Shown: positions 29,994-38,925, numbered from the stretch's first letter. The stretch is 64,000 nucleotides of DNA from Oscillospiraceae bacterium (GCA_900768125.1 CAAGBS010000035.1:1-64000), one strand, 5' to 3'. Made by a program: numbers and translations. Notes: generated by a model from the sequence alone, not told the origin.

Positions 29994-32753
29994 TCATACA
30001 GCCTTATTGATAGCTGCAATAGCCTTGTCGATTGCGCTCTTGTAGGAACTGAACTCGGACTTGAAGCCGGACAAATCGTTGTAAGCGGCGTCGATGAATA
30101 CGCCGAGAAGTCCGTCGAGGTCGGACGCGGCGCTTGTCAGCGAGGTCTTCGCAGAAGCGTACTCCGCGGGAGCGCCGGACATCATCTCATCGTAGTTGGA
30201 GACTACCTGAGCGTAGCCAGCCGCCCTGAGTATCGCCGAGGTCTTGTCGTTGTAGATAACGTCCATGACATCGGACTCGTAGCTGCTGCTCTTTATCTCG
30301 GTAACGCCGTTCTTAACTGTGCCGAACTGCGAAACTGCGTTGGAAGCCGCTGTGGAAGCCTTTGTCAGCATGTCGGAATACTGGCGGGACTTATCGGAAG
30401 AAGTCTGGTTGCCGGTCTGCAGGCTCTTGAAGCTGAGACCGCTCTTCGCGGAGGAATTGAAGCTGCTCAGCTTGGAATCCGCAGTCGTGGTGTACTTGCT
30501 TCCGGTGTCGCTGGAGCCGGTGACGTAGGTGTAGTAATCAGAGTAGAGGTCATACAGCTTCTGCAGAGAGGAATACGCGCTGCTCAGCTCGCTGCTGGAG
30601 GGCTTTGCGCCCTTGACGAGGCTGGAAACGCTGCTCTTTCCGCTGGAGAGAGTGCCTGTCATGCCGGATGTGAACTTAGTCTTTGTGAATCCGGCTTCTA
30701 CTGCATAGCTGGTCGCCTGGGAATATACATGCAGCTTTCCGACTTCGGCGGAAACAGCCTCGAATGCGTCAAGTATCTTCGCGCGCTGCTTATCCTCGGA
30801 GGTGACAGTCGCAGAGGGTTTAGACGGAACAACAGCAGGCTGTGTGACAACAGGCTTCGTGGTAACTGCGGGTTTTGTGGTAACTGCGGGTTTAGTAGTA
30901 ACTGCGGGTCTGGTGGTGATTGTAGGTCTGGTCGTTACTGCAGGCTTTGTCGTATTAGCAGGAACGCTGCTCTGCTCGGGTATGCTGGTATCGGGCGCGC
31001 CGGGTTCCTCGGAAACAGTCTCCGCAGTGGATTCAGCGGTGGCTGTAACTGCAGGTTCCACGGTCGCGGACTGCTCCGGGTCGGTCTCGTTCGTGACGAT
31101 GGGGTCCACTGGCATATCAGAAATTCCGGAGGTCACTTCAACGTCTGCGGCGCTTTCATTGTCCACAGGAGCAGGGGGCGTGGTGGAAGCGGTAGTCGGA
31201 GTTGCGGGTTTGCTTACCAGGTCATCGGAGTTGTTCGCGGTATTCGTGAACACTACCAGCGCGATAACGCCGACAACTACCACTGCGGCGCCGATGACGG
31301 TCGGTATCGGAAGCACGCCGAACAGCTTCATGGACTGCTTCTCAGACTTCTGGGCAGAACCGGAAACGCTCTTCTTCAGCGGTTTGAGGTTCCACTTGTT
31401 GGGCGAGCCGCAGTTCTTGCAGACAGGCTCCTTTTCGTACATATCCTGACCGCAGTTGCGGCAGTATACAAGCTTTCCGAGGTCTGCGTCCTCGCCTGCG
31501 GGGGCTTCCTGGGCAGGCTCAGGTTCGGGGCGGCGCGGCTGGGTGAAATCAGGCTCCTTGTAGGCGGGGAAATCAGCCAGCGGGTCTGAAGCGGGTGCGG
31601 TATCAGCCACGGGCTCTGTATAGGACGGGAAGTCGTTGACAGGCTCGGCAGACGTTGTGTCGGCAGTCGGCTCTGTATAGGTCGGGAAGTCGTTGACAGG
31701 CTCGGCAGACGTTGTGTCGGCAGTCGGCTCTGTATAGGACGGGAAGCCGCTGACAGGCTCGGCAGGCGTTGTGTCGGCAGTCGGCTCTGTATAGGACGGG
31801 AAGCCGCTGACAGGCTCGGCAGACGTTGTGTCGGCAGTCGGCTCTGTATAGGACGGGAAGCCGCTGGCAGGCTCGGCAGGCGTTGTATCGGCCGTCGGCT
31901 CTGTATAGGACGGGAAATCCGCGGCGGGCTGGCTGAAATAGCCGGTCTCAGCGGCAGGCTCCGGCGCTGGGACAGTCTCCTTGACTGCTGGCGCGGGGGT
32001 CTCCACGTCAATATTGATATCGTCGAAATTCTGCTCGAGCTGCATAGGCTCGTCAGGCTCGGTCATTTCGCCGCCGTTGATGACCGGCAGACCGCTCTCG
32101 GACAGGAACTGCGTTTCCGGCATTCCGGCTTCCATCGAGAAATCGTCAACGCGGCGGGACAGCGAGCCGAGGTCAGGCTCGGGCTCGGGGACCGGCTCGG
32201 GTTCCGGCTCGGGAACGGGCGCGCTTATCGCGGGCATATCGCTGGAGGTGGCGTTGAGGTTCGCGAACTGCTGGTTCAGCGCTTCGATCTCGCTGTTGAG
32301 GTCACCGCCGCCAAGACCGCCGAGACCCCCTCCGAGGACGTCCGCGCCGCCGTTGTCGTAGCTGATGCCGCCGCCAAGACCGCTGTTGTTGACGAAACTG
32401 TCTATCCTTGCGATATCGCTGTCTGAAATGCCGCCGAAATCGCCGCCGATGGGGTCGGTGTTCACGAGCGGGACGTCGCCGTTGGCATTAAGTTTCATGC
32501 CGCACTTTTCGCAGTGGTCGGTGGACTTCTGCATTCTCATGCCGCAGGTAGGGCAGAATACAAGAGTGCCCTCTTCGTTTCCGAGGGGCTGTATTCCAGG
32601 CATTTCCCCGCTCTGCTGGTCGTCTGACGGCTGTTCGTTCACTGCCGCTTCGCCGTTCTCCTCTTCCTCTGCTTCGGGCGGGACGGGCGTGCCGCACTCC
32701 ATGCAGAACTGATAGCCGCGGATAAGCTTCTTGCCGCAGTTTTCACAATACAT
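29994..32753 (-). CDS. Large zinc-ribbon, repeat-rich single-pass membrane protein
   Basis: A 919-residue protein of unknown function. Residues 1-25 and about 65-90 are two zinc ribbons (YCENCGKKL...FCMECGTP and FCPTCGMRM...HCEKCGMKL). Residues about 275-395 hold six tandem 19-residue repeats (EPTADTT-SAEP-V-FPSYT type). A third zinc ribbon, VYCRNCGQDMYEKEPVCKNCG, lies at about 430-450, followed by one membrane helix (about 475-505). Then comes a Thr/Pro/Val stretch with a TTKPAV repeat (about 595-640), typical of a wall-spanning stalk, and a helical C-terminal domain of about 250 residues. Topology: zinc ribbons inside, stalk and helical domain outside. It has its own promoter. Confidence 0.8.
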   Translation of the reverse strand: MYCENCGKKLIRGYQFCMECGTPVPPEAEEEENGEAAVNEQPSDDQQSGEMPGIQPLGNEEGTLVFCPTCGMRMQKSTDHCEKCGMKLNANGDVPLVNTDPIGGDFGGISDSDIARIDSFVNNSGLGGGISYDNGGADVLGGGLGGLGGGDLNSEIEALNQQFANLNATSSDMPAISAPVPEPEPEPVPEPEPDLGSLSRRVDDFSMEAGMPETQFLSESGLPVINGGEMTEPDEPMQLEQNFDDINIDVETPAPAVKETVPAPEPAAETGYFSQPAADFPSYTEPTADTTPAEPASGFPSYTEPTADTTSAEPVSGFPSYTEPTADTTPAEPVSGFPSYTEPTADTTSAEPVNDFPTYTEPTADTTSAEPVNDFPSYTEPVADTAPASDPLADFPAYKEPDFTQPRRPEPEPAQEAPAGEDADLGKLVYCRNCGQDMYEKEPVCKNCGSPNKWNLKPLKKSVSGSAQKSEKQSMKLFGVLPIPTVIGAAVVVVGVIALVVFTNTANNSDDLVSKPATPTTASTTPPAPVDNESAADVEVTSGISDMPVDPIVTNETDPEQSATVEPAVTATAESTAETVSEEPGAPDTSIPEQSSVPANTTKPAVTTRPTITTRPAVTTKPAVTTKPAVTTKPVVTQPAVVPSKPSATVTSEDKQRAKILDAFEAVSAEVGKLHVYSQATSYAVEAGFTKTKFTSGMTGTLSSGKSSVSSLVKGAKPSSSELSSAYSSLQKLYDLYSDYYTYVTGSSDTGSKYTTTADSKLSSFNSSAKSGLSFKSLQTGNQTSSDKSRQYSDMLTKASTAASNAVSQFGTVKNGVTEIKSSSYESDVMDVIYNDKTSAILRAAGYAQVVSNYDEMMSGAPAEYASAKTSLTSAASDLDGLLGVFIDAAYNDLSGFKSEFSSYKSAIDKAIAAINKAV
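31612..31953. repeat. 57-bp in-frame tandem repeats (about six copies)
   Basis: The phrase ggctctgta recurs at 31612, 31669, 31726, 31783, 31840 and 31897, exactly 57 bp apart, which is 19 codons. Neighbouring copies differ at only a few positions, so the array is recent or kept uniform by recombination and may vary in length between strains. Confidence 0.9.
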
Positions 32754-32834
32754 TATGTAATCCTCCCAAGTGGATCGTAATACTCTCTGTAATCAAGCCC
32801 TGGCTGAGCCGTGAAAATAGAAATATCCAAATTA

Positions 32835-32863
32835 AGTATACTATACTGCATAAAAAAAGTCAA
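32835..32863 (-). promoter_or_regulatory. Promoter of the 919-residue zinc-ribbon protein gene
   Basis: Minus-strand TTGACT (32858-32863), 17-bp spacer, TATACT (32835-32840). Confidence 0.8.
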
Positions 32864-32929
32864 CTTACATTTTGCAATATTGTTAAAATGAAATAATCCG
32901 GACCCGAGGTTTTTGTGCATTATAATGTC

Positions 32930-32965
32930 AATAAAATACTCCCCTCCGGCTGACCCGAAGGGGAG
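32930..32965 (-). terminator. Terminator of the small zinc-ribbon membrane protein gene
   Basis: 11-bp stem with one G-T pair (32939-32949 with 32955-32965), followed on the minus strand by tattttat. Confidence 0.85.
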
Positions 32966-32978
32966 ACATTTATCACAT

Positions 32979-33425
32979 TCAGAGTATTACTGAGAAATAA
33001 AGACCCGCGAAAATACCGGCTGCCGCCGCCATCGCACCCGCGACTGCAAGGCATATCGCTATGTGCACCCCGGTGTAGTATTTCTGCTCGCGGACTGCCG
33101 ACTTCTGCGCCATCGGGACTTCTCCGCCGAACACCGCGCGGCGCTCAGCGGTTATCGGAGCGCTGCTCCCCGCCTGAGGGATAATCCCCGGAACGGGTAC
33201 TGCTTCGCCTTGGGGGGAGTCCGGTCCGGTCTTCAGCGCAGCTGCGGTCTCCGCGGGCTGTACTGCTTCCGCAGCCTGCGGCTCAGGGGGTTCCGCTTGC
33301 TCAGCCGGCTTCTCCGGCTCGGACTGGTCGAGCTTCTGCGCCGTCACTCCGGTGAATCCCGCGCCGCACCATGTACAGAACAGGCTGTTATCCTGGTTTT
33401 GCTTTCCACATCTTGGACAGAACAT
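32979..33425 (-). CDS. Zinc-ribbon single-pass membrane protein
   Basis: A 148-residue protein: an N-terminal zinc ribbon FCPRCGKQNQDNSLFCTWCG (residues 2-21), a Pro/Glu/Ala-rich low-complexity linker (about 30-90), then one strongly hydrophobic C-terminal helix (about 120-145). It has the same plan as the larger protein downstream on the same strand, so the two may be paralogues or partners, but no known function follows. AAAGGAAG precedes the start, and the gene lies 21 nt behind the DNA glycosylase gene, with which it may share a transcript. Confidence 0.8.
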   Translation of the reverse strand: MFCPRCGKQNQDNSLFCTWCGAGFTGVTAQKLDQSEPEKPAEQAEPPEPQAAEAVQPAETAAALKTGPDSPQGEAVPVPGIIPQAGSSAPITAERRAVFGGEVPMAQKSAVREQKYYTGVHIAICLAVAGAMAAAAGIFAGLYFSVIL

Positions 33426-33446
33426 ATGTATTACTTCCTTTCAGGT

Positions 33447-34259
33447 TCAGTTATTGGTTATCAGCAGTCCGCCGCCGTTGCGGACGTAATCGAAAAGATA
33501 CTGCTGGGCTATTCCCTCGATGCCTGCGGTGCATTCCGGCAGTCCGTCCGGGTAGAACTGCGCCATCAGCCGCTTGACCCACACGTCCTTCGGGAATGCG
33601 TCCAGCTTGTGGAACGCGAACAGCAGAACGCAGTCAGCCACCTTGTCGCCAACGCCCACGATTGATTTCAGCTTCTCCCGCGCCTCTGCGAGGGTGAGTT
33701 CGTCTATTTCCGCAAAGTCCACCGCGCCGGAATTTATCTTCTCCACCGCGTCGCATATGTACCTCGCCCGGAATCCCGCGCGGAGCGGCGCGAGGTCGTC
33801 GGGAGTTATCCCGGAAAGCTGCTGCGCGGTCGGGAATGCATACCCGTCCTCCAGCGGCGTGCCGAAACTCTCGCACAGCCGCCCGATAATTCCGGCGATA
33901 CGCGGGATATTGTTGTTCTGGCTGATGATGAAGCTTATCAGCGTTTCGAAAGGCTCCTGCCGCAGTATGCGGATACCGGGGGAGAACTCGCAGGCTTTTT
34001 TCAGCGTTTCGTCCGCGGAAAGCGTGGAGATGAACCGGGAGTAGTCCGTGCCGAGGTCGAAGTAGTTTTCCCAGAACGGGATATCCTGCTCCGGGATACC
34101 GTGCAGCGTGACTTCGCCGCCGTACTGCGTTACAGTAAGCCTGCGGCCTCCTGCGATGCCGGAAAACGCGCCGTTTTCGTCCGCGCTCCATCGGAAGCAC
34201 TGCCCGCAGAGGAACGTCCTGCGGATATCGAAATTTTGATTTTTTATAGTGTAATTCAT
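33447..34259 (-). CDS. 8-oxoguanine DNA glycosylase, OGG1-like
   Basis: A 270-residue base-excision repair enzyme that removes 8-oxoguanine and nicks the backbone. It has the OGG N-terminal domain (FLCGQCFRWS, residues 16-25, with YFDLGTDYS near 65-75) and the HhH-GPD domain: SFIISQNNNIPRI (about 107-119), the helix-hairpin-helix IVGVGDKVADCVLLFAF with catalytic Lys near 210, and the catalytic Asp in FPKDVWVKR near 229. The gene reads divergently from the DUF6062 gene. Length and motif order fit the bacterial OGG group, not MutY or Nth (there is no Fe-S cysteine cluster). Confidence 0.93.
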   Translation of the reverse strand: MNYTIKNQNFDIRRTFLCGQCFRWSADENGAFSGIAGGRRLTVTQYGGEVTLHGIPEQDIPFWENYFDLGTDYSRFISTLSADETLKKACEFSPGIRILRQEPFETLISFIISQNNNIPRIAGIIGRLCESFGTPLEDGYAFPTAQQLSGITPDDLAPLRAGFRARYICDAVEKINSGAVDFAEIDELTLAEAREKLKSIVGVGDKVADCVLLFAFHKLDAFPKDVWVKRLMAQFYPDGLPECTAGIEGIAQQYLFDYVRNGGGLLITNN

Positions 34260-34294
34260 AGAAATTTTCGTAAACCCCTTGATAATTTGTCTTA

Positions 34295-34323
34295 ATTATA
34301 ATACAATAGGAGTATAATTTCAA
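34295..34323 (-). promoter_or_regulatory. Promoter of the OGG gene
   Basis: Minus-strand TTGAAA (34318-34323), 17-bp spacer, TATAAT (34295-34300). A plus-strand TATAAT at 34313-34318, with only a weak -35, may start the DUF6062-tsaD operon, so the two promoters would overlap. Confidence 0.8.
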
Positions 34324-34384
34324 GAGTATCCGCTGTTTTTTCAGCGAGTTTTCATCTTATCTTCTTAAAAGGAAAGGATAGTCA

Positions 34385-35089
34385 ATGAGAGAAAGCATAC
34401 TTACCATACCGATAAACGAAGTGTTCGAGCCGCGGGACGGCTGCCCCATCTGCGCCATGAGGAACACGGTCGAGCAGCACATCAGCGAGTACATAATGGG
34501 CGCGGCGATGATGGAGCCGGACGTCCGCATGGAGACCAACCGCCTGGGATTCTGCCACACGCACTTCAACAGCCTGCTGAAGCAGAACAACCGCCTGTCG
34601 CTGGGACTTATGCTCAACACCTACCTCGGCACGCTGCGCGGGGAGATATTCGAGAACAAGAGCATATTCTTCACCAAGGGCGCAAAGGCGAAAAAGTGCA
34701 GCGAGATAGAAAATACATGCTTCGTCTGCAGCAAGGTGGACTGGGGCGTTGAGCACATGCTGGAGACTGTCTTCACGATGTTCCGCGAGGACGCGAAGTT
34801 CCGCAATCTGTATTCCACGCAGAAGTACATCTGCATTCCGCACTACAACCTTATAATGTCGCATGTTCCCTCCAAGCTGCCCAAGGCCGACCAGAAGGAC
34901 TTCATCGCCGCCACCGACAAGCTTGTCGAGAATTACATCAAGGAACTCAACAGCGATGTCAACGAGTTCTGCAACAGCTTCGATTACCGCAACGCCGGTA
35001 AGCTGCACAGCGAGGACATGGAGCATGTCAGAAGCTCCATCGAGCGCGCAATAGAATTTATAACGTCAAGAAAACCGGACGTTAAGTAA
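34385..35089 (+). CDS. DUF6062 family protein
   Basis: A 234-residue soluble protein with conserved cysteine motifs: CPICAMR (about residues 20-26), FCHTHF (about 57-62), CFVCSKVDW (about 113-121) and ICIPHY (about 150-155). Each CxxC is followed some 35 residues later by a C-x-x-H, as if two metal-binding repeats were present. The family is found in Clostridia, regularly beside tsaD, but its function is unknown. AAAGGAAAGG precedes the start. tsaD follows after 30 nt, so co-transcription is likely. Confidence 0.85.
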   Translation: MRESILTIPINEVFEPRDGCPICAMRNTVEQHISEYIMGAAMMEPDVRMETNRLGFCHTHFNSLLKQNNRLSLGLMLNTYLGTLRGEIFENKSIFFTKGAKAKKCSEIENTCFVCSKVDWGVEHMLETVFTMFREDAKFRNLYSTQKYICIPHYNLIMSHVPSKLPKADQKDFIAATDKLVENYIKELNSDVNEFCNSFDYRNAGKLHSEDMEHVRSSIERAIEFITSRKPDVK

Positions 35090-35119
35090 CGGCAGAAAAG
35101 AACAGAAGAAGGTCATACA

Positions 35120-36133
35120 ATGGATATTTTAGCAATAGAAAGCAGCTGCGATGAGACCGCAGCCGCAGTCATACGCGACGGGCGGGAGATGATCTCCTCG
35201 GTCGTTGCGACGCAGATAGAGGAGCACAAGCTTTACGGCGGCGTGGTCCCCGAGATAGCCAGCCGCCGCCACTGCGAGAGCATTGTCGCGGTGGTGGACG
35301 AAGCTCTGCAGAAAGCGGGCATGAAAGCCCAGGACGTGGACGCGATAGCCGTAAGCTACGCGCCGGGGCTTATCGGAGCGCTGCTGGTGGGAGTGAATTT
35401 CGCAAAGGGACTGGCGCTGGCGCTTGACAAGCCGCTGATCCCGGTGCACCACATACGCGGTCATATCGCGGCGAATTACCTCGCCCACCCGGAGCTTGAA
35501 CCGCCGTATCTCTGCCTTGTGGCTTCCGGGTCGCACAGCCATATCGTAAAGGTCAAGGACTGGACGGAGTTCGAGACCATCGGTCAGACTGTGGACGACG
35601 CGGCGGGCGAAGCGTTCGACAAGGCGGCGCGCGCGATGGGCTATCCCTATCCCGGCGGAGTCCACATCGACAAGGCGGCGCAGTCCGGCGACCGGAAGAA
35701 ATACCAGCTTCCGCACCCGCACACCGCGAATCCGTATGATTTCAGCTTCTCAGGGCTGAAGACCGCAGTGATCAACCTCATACACAACGCGAAGCAGAAA
35801 GGCGAGGAGATAGACGTCAACAGCCTTGCGGCGTGCTTCCAGTACACCGTTGCGGATATCCTGACGCAGAAGTTCATCTCTGCGGCAAAGGAGGGCGGCT
35901 ATAAGACGCTGGCGCTCGCCGGGGGAGTAGCGGCTAATTCCGGGCTGCGGACGATGCTTCAGCAGCGCGCGGACTACAATCATATGAAAGTATACTACCC
36001 GCCGATATCGCTTTGCGGAGACAACGCCGCGATGATAGGCTGCCAGGCGTATTACGAATACCGGGCGGGACACGTTGCGGGTTCTGACCTCAACGCCGCT
36101 GCAACGATGCGGCTTGACCGCATAACGTGGTAA
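35120..36133 (+). CDS. tsaD: tRNA N6-threonylcarbamoyladenosine transferase TsaD
   Basis: TsaD transfers the threonylcarbamoyl group to A37 of tRNAs that read ANN codons, with TsaB and TsaE. The 337-residue ASKHA-fold protein shows MDILAIESSCDETAAAV at the N-terminus, metal-binding HHIRGH (about 112-117), LVASGSHSHI, the DDAAGEAFDKAARAMGYPYPGG segment (about 160-180), FSFSGLKTAV, LALAGGVAANSGLR and PPISLCGDNAAMIG near the end. Length and motifs are standard. AGAAGG lies upstream; the shikimate kinase gene follows after 22 nt. Confidence 0.97.
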   Translation: MDILAIESSCDETAAAVIRDGREMISSVVATQIEEHKLYGGVVPEIASRRHCESIVAVVDEALQKAGMKAQDVDAIAVSYAPGLIGALLVGVNFAKGLALALDKPLIPVHHIRGHIAANYLAHPELEPPYLCLVASGSHSHIVKVKDWTEFETIGQTVDDAAGEAFDKAARAMGYPYPGGVHIDKAAQSGDRKKYQLPHPHTANPYDFSFSGLKTAVINLIHNAKQKGEEIDVNSLAACFQYTVADILTQKFISAAKEGGYKTLALAGGVAANSGLRTMLQQRADYNHMKVYYPPISLCGDNAAMIGCQAYYEYRAGHVAGSDLNAAATMRLDRITW

Positions 36134-36155
36134 TCCAGACAAAGGACGCATAAGC

Positions 36156-36668
36156 ATGAAGAACATAATTCTGATAGGAATGCCCGGCTGCGGCAAATCC
36201 ACGATAGGGGTGCTGCTGGCAAAGGCGATGGGCTTCCGGTTCATTGATACCGATATCACCATACAAAACCGCACGGGAATGCTCCTGCAGCAGATAATCG
36301 ACCGGAAAGGGCTCGACTGGTTCTGCATAGAGGAGGAGCGCGCCATAATGTCCGTTGAGGAAAACGGCGGCTGCGTGATAGCTACCGGAGGAAGCGCGGT
36401 GTATTCCCGCAGCGCGATGATGTACTTAAAGGAGCACGGCTACGTTTACTACCTGGCGCTTCCGGTGGAGCAGGTCGAGAAGCGGCTGCACAACATAAAG
36501 ACCCGCGGTATAGCCATGCGCCCGGGGGACTCCATCGAGGACGTTTTCCGCAGGCGGCGCGCGCTTTACGAGGAGTACGCGGACATCACGGTGGACTGCG
36601 CGGGCAAATCCATCGAGGAGATAGTAGAAGAGATAGTCGGCGAGCATTCCCTCATAGCGGGGAAGTAG
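36156..36668 (+). CDS. aroK: Shikimate kinase
   Basis: A 170-residue kinase that phosphorylates shikimate in the chorismate pathway. It has the P-loop GMPGCGKST (residues 8-16), the shikimate-binding FIDTDITI (Asp-x-Asp near 30) with ATGGSAV (GGG-like motif, near 73), and the lid Arg region IAMRPGDS (near 118). The third Gly of the usual GGG is Ser here, a variant seen in some clostridial members. The gene lies between tsaD and the CPBP protease in a compact operon. No other aro genes are in the window. Confidence 0.93.
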   Translation: MKNIILIGMPGCGKSTIGVLLAKAMGFRFIDTDITIQNRTGMLLQQIIDRKGLDWFCIEEERAIMSVEENGGCVIATGGSAVYSRSAMMYLKEHGYVYYLALPVEQVEKRLHNIKTRGIAMRPGDSIEDVFRRRRALYEEYADITVDCAGKSIEEIVEEIVGEHSLIAGK

Positions 36669-36692
36669 CCCGACATACTGAAAGGAGCGGAA

Positions 36693-37760
36693 ATGGAGGA
36701 AAACACGACAGGCGTTATCCCCGGGTGGGATAAGTCCAGAATGCCCGGCTTCAAAAGCATATGCATGAAGCTCGGCGCTATGATGATAATTATATTCGTT
36801 TCCCGCGGCGTTGAAACTGTGCTGCTTTCGGCGGCGGTGGGTCTTGGAATGTTCGACGGCATGAGCGCGAACATGGCATATCTGCTGCAGACGCTGGTGA
36901 GCTTCCTGTTTCTGTATATCATTCCGATGGGGTGCGCCGCCGCGCTGCTGAAATTCCCGGGATTGTGCCGCGAGATATACCGCAGACCGCAGTATTTTTC
37001 CAGCGCAATGGGAATGTTTCCCGCGTTCTACGGGCTGTCGCTGCTTACGAACCTGCTGACCATGCTGGTATCCACGCTGTTTGAGAACACCGACCTCTAC
37101 CGTTCGTTCAACACGGTAAACGACCTGAAGCCGGATAATCTGTTCTGCGCCGGGGTGCTGCTTTTTCAGCTGGTAGTCATTGCGCCGCTGTTCGAGGAAT
37201 TCTGGTTCCGCGGACTGGTGCTTCAGTCGCTGAGACCGTATGGAAACGGCTTTGCGATACTTGTCTCCGGCATTCTGTTCGGAATGACCCACGCGAACTT
37301 CAGCCAGTTCTTCTATGCGACCGTGCTGGGAATATGCCTGGGATACATCGCGGTGTCCACGAACTCCATCGTTGCGACTACGATAATGCACGCGATGTTC
37401 AACGGGATATCCGGATTAATGCTGTTTTTCATCACGTTTGACGACGTGGGGGATTACCTCATGGGGACGGCTTCCGGTCAGCAGCAGGAACAGACCCCGA
37501 TGGTGGTGTGCTATCTGATATTCAGCTTCTTCGTGATAATGCTGATGATAGTCGGCATTTTCATGGCGATAGCGAAGCTGCGGAAGATAAAGCGCTACAG
37601 GGTCCCCAAGACCTGGGACGCCCCCGCTTCAAAGCGCTGGGGAGTGCTGCTGTCCCGCGCAACGGTCATCATCGCGCTGGTGCTTGCGGCGGATACGTTC
37701 ACGTTCCAGTTTGCGGCGCGTGGCGTGCTGCAGCTTATGAAGCTCGTTACCGGGGAATAA
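36693..37760 (+). CDS. CPBP family intramembrane glutamic protease
   Basis: A 355-residue membrane protein with about eight helices. The CPBP (CAAX protease and bacteriocin-processing) motifs are intact: motif 1 FEEFWFRGLVL (Glu-Glu and Arg near residues 168-175), motif 2 FGMTHAN (His near 196) and motif 3 TIMHAMFNG (His/Asn near 228-234). These place the catalytic Glu and His within the membrane. The substrate is unknown; bacteriocin immunity or peptide processing roles are known in the family, but no bacteriocin gene is near. The long C-terminal tail after residue 260 adds two helices and a basic loop. AAAGGAG precedes the start; a terminator follows. Confidence 0.92.
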   Translation: MEENTTGVIPGWDKSRMPGFKSICMKLGAMMIIIFVSRGVETVLLSAAVGLGMFDGMSANMAYLLQTLVSFLFLYIIPMGCAAALLKFPGLCREIYRRPQYFSSAMGMFPAFYGLSLLTNLLTMLVSTLFENTDLYRSFNTVNDLKPDNLFCAGVLLFQLVVIAPLFEEFWFRGLVLQSLRPYGNGFAILVSGILFGMTHANFSQFFYATVLGICLGYIAVSTNSIVATTIMHAMFNGISGLMLFFITFDDVGDYLMGTASGQQQEQTPMVVCYLIFSFFVIMLMIVGIFMAIAKLRKIKRYRVPKTWDAPASKRWGVLLSRATVIIALVLAADTFTFQFAARGVLQLMKLVTGE

Positions 37761-37765
37761 AAATC

Positions 37766-37801
37766 AAAGCAGGCATGGGAAATATCCTCTGCCTGCTTTT
37801 T
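37766..37801 (+). terminator. Terminator of the DUF6062-tsaD-aroK-CPBP operon
   Basis: 10-bp stem (37766-37775 with 37790-37799) of the AAAGCAGG family, then ttttgtgt; it lies 5 nt past the stop codon. Confidence 0.85.
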
Positions 37802-37811
37802 GTGTACTATG

Positions 37812-38411
37812 TTATCTTCCGATCATCTTTCTGCGGACGAACAACAGCAGCATGACTACTCCTCCCGCAGCGGCGACGATTCCGATTATCAGCATTATAG
37901 GGTGGGAATCGGTGTCCACGCACTTTATGTAGAGGTCTATCACCAGACTGTCTGCTTCCTCATCGGTGTAGCCCGCCGAGGTCAGATATTTGCGGATATA
38001 CTTGCTGTCGTCGCTGTCCATCTTGGTGACCTTGCCCTTGAAATGAACCGGGGTGATGTCCGAGTCGCCAGAAAGCTGGTCGTACTGCGCGTCAAGAGCG
38101 GAGATGAGCTTTTTTACCGGGGTATAGATCCCCATGAAGCAGTCGTCTCCCGCGTCTATCAGATAGTAATATCCGATGGACTTCTTTTCGTCGTCGTCAA
38201 CTATCTTCTCGTAGGAGCCGTAGTTCACCGGAAGGTCGCCCTCGACCATCATTCCGTCGCGGAAATCGTCACACTGAAGCGTGCTGTAGTCCACGCCCTT
38301 TTTGGCGTAGTCAGCCATTTCACCGCCTGTTATCACGATGAGCACGATTCCTATGATAAGAAGCCCAAGTCCGGTCGTCAGCAGTCTCCAGGTATTGAAT
38401 CCTAATCTCAT
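37812..38411 (-). CDS. Two-helix membrane protein of unknown function
   Basis: A 199-residue protein with one helix near each end (about 8-28 and 173-192) and an acidic, extracytoplasmic middle domain of about 140 residues holding three cysteines. It resembles a group of clostridial proteins of unknown function (possibly DUF6709; I am not sure). It ends in VRRKMIGR, so both termini face the cytoplasm. The gene is monocistronic with its own good promoter and converges on the CPBP operon. Confidence 0.75.
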   Translation of the reverse strand: MRLGFNTWRLLTTGLGLLIIGIVLIVITGGEMADYAKKGVDYSTLQCDDFRDGMMVEGDLPVNYGSYEKIVDDDEKKSIGYYYLIDAGDDCFMGIYTPVKKLISALDAQYDQLSGDSDITPVHFKGKVTKMDSDDSKYIRKYLTSAGYTDEEADSLVIDLYIKCVDTDSHPIMLIIGIVAAAGGVVMLLLFVRRKMIGR

Positions 38412-38464
38412 TTTGTTACCTGCCTTTTGTTTTATTTATCTTATCGGCGCAAACGCCGGAAATA

Positions 38465-38493
38465 ATTATACCATAATTCCGGAAATTTGTCAA
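38465..38493 (-). promoter_or_regulatory. Promoter of the two-helix membrane protein gene
   Basis: Minus-strand TTGACA (38488-38493), 17-bp spacer, TATAAT (38465-38470). The spacer contains a near-palindrome, aattccggaaatt. Confidence 0.9.
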
Positions 38494-38605
38494 TAATTAT
38501 CGTATCTTAGCGATTATTAATTTTTGTGTGCGAAGAAATGTAATATAACAACTTGTAAAATGTTTGTTAACCAAAACCCTTAGCAAAATCTTAACGGTAT
38601 TAATA

Positions 38606-38634
38606 TTGACATTTTAGAGTGGTTATGATATACT
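38606..38634 (+). promoter_or_regulatory. Promoter of the 68-residue protein gene
   Basis: TTGACA (38606-38611), 17-bp spacer, TATACT (38629-38634). Confidence 0.9.
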
Positions 38635-38682
38635 TTTAGTATAGTCCAGGAAAAATACAGTAAAATAAAAGGAGAAGCACAT

Positions 38683-38889
38683 ATGTGGACGATCACAGAA
38701 AAGCAGTATACCAGCGATGACGGGGAAAGCTATACCGGATACGGAGTGGCTTTCGGAAAATGCTCGGTGGAGGATATCACCCCCAGTCGTGCGGCTATCA
38801 TTCGGTTCGTCGAGGCGCTCAACAAATACGAGGCGTCGCCTGTGCACATCTACGAGCTTATTGAAAATTTCCTGGCTGAGGTCTGTTGA
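38683..38889 (+). CDS. Small DUF6514-like protein
   Basis: A 68-residue soluble protein. The beginning (YTSDDGESYTGYGVAFG) and the helical end (AAIIRFVEALNKYEASPVHIYELIENFLAE) match the small clostridial proteins grouped as DUF6514, which pair a short beta hairpin with a helix and often appear as free-standing genes. Function unknown. The gene has a full-consensus promoter, AAAGGAGAAG 6 nt before the start, and a strong terminator, so it is a dedicated, probably well-expressed transcript. Confidence 0.8.
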   Translation: MWTITEKQYTSDDGESYTGYGVAFGKCSVEDITPSRAAIIRFVEALNKYEASPVHIYELIENFLAEVC

Positions 38890-38925
38890 TACCCTGGCAG
38901 ACCGGATATCCCCGTCCGTTCTGAA

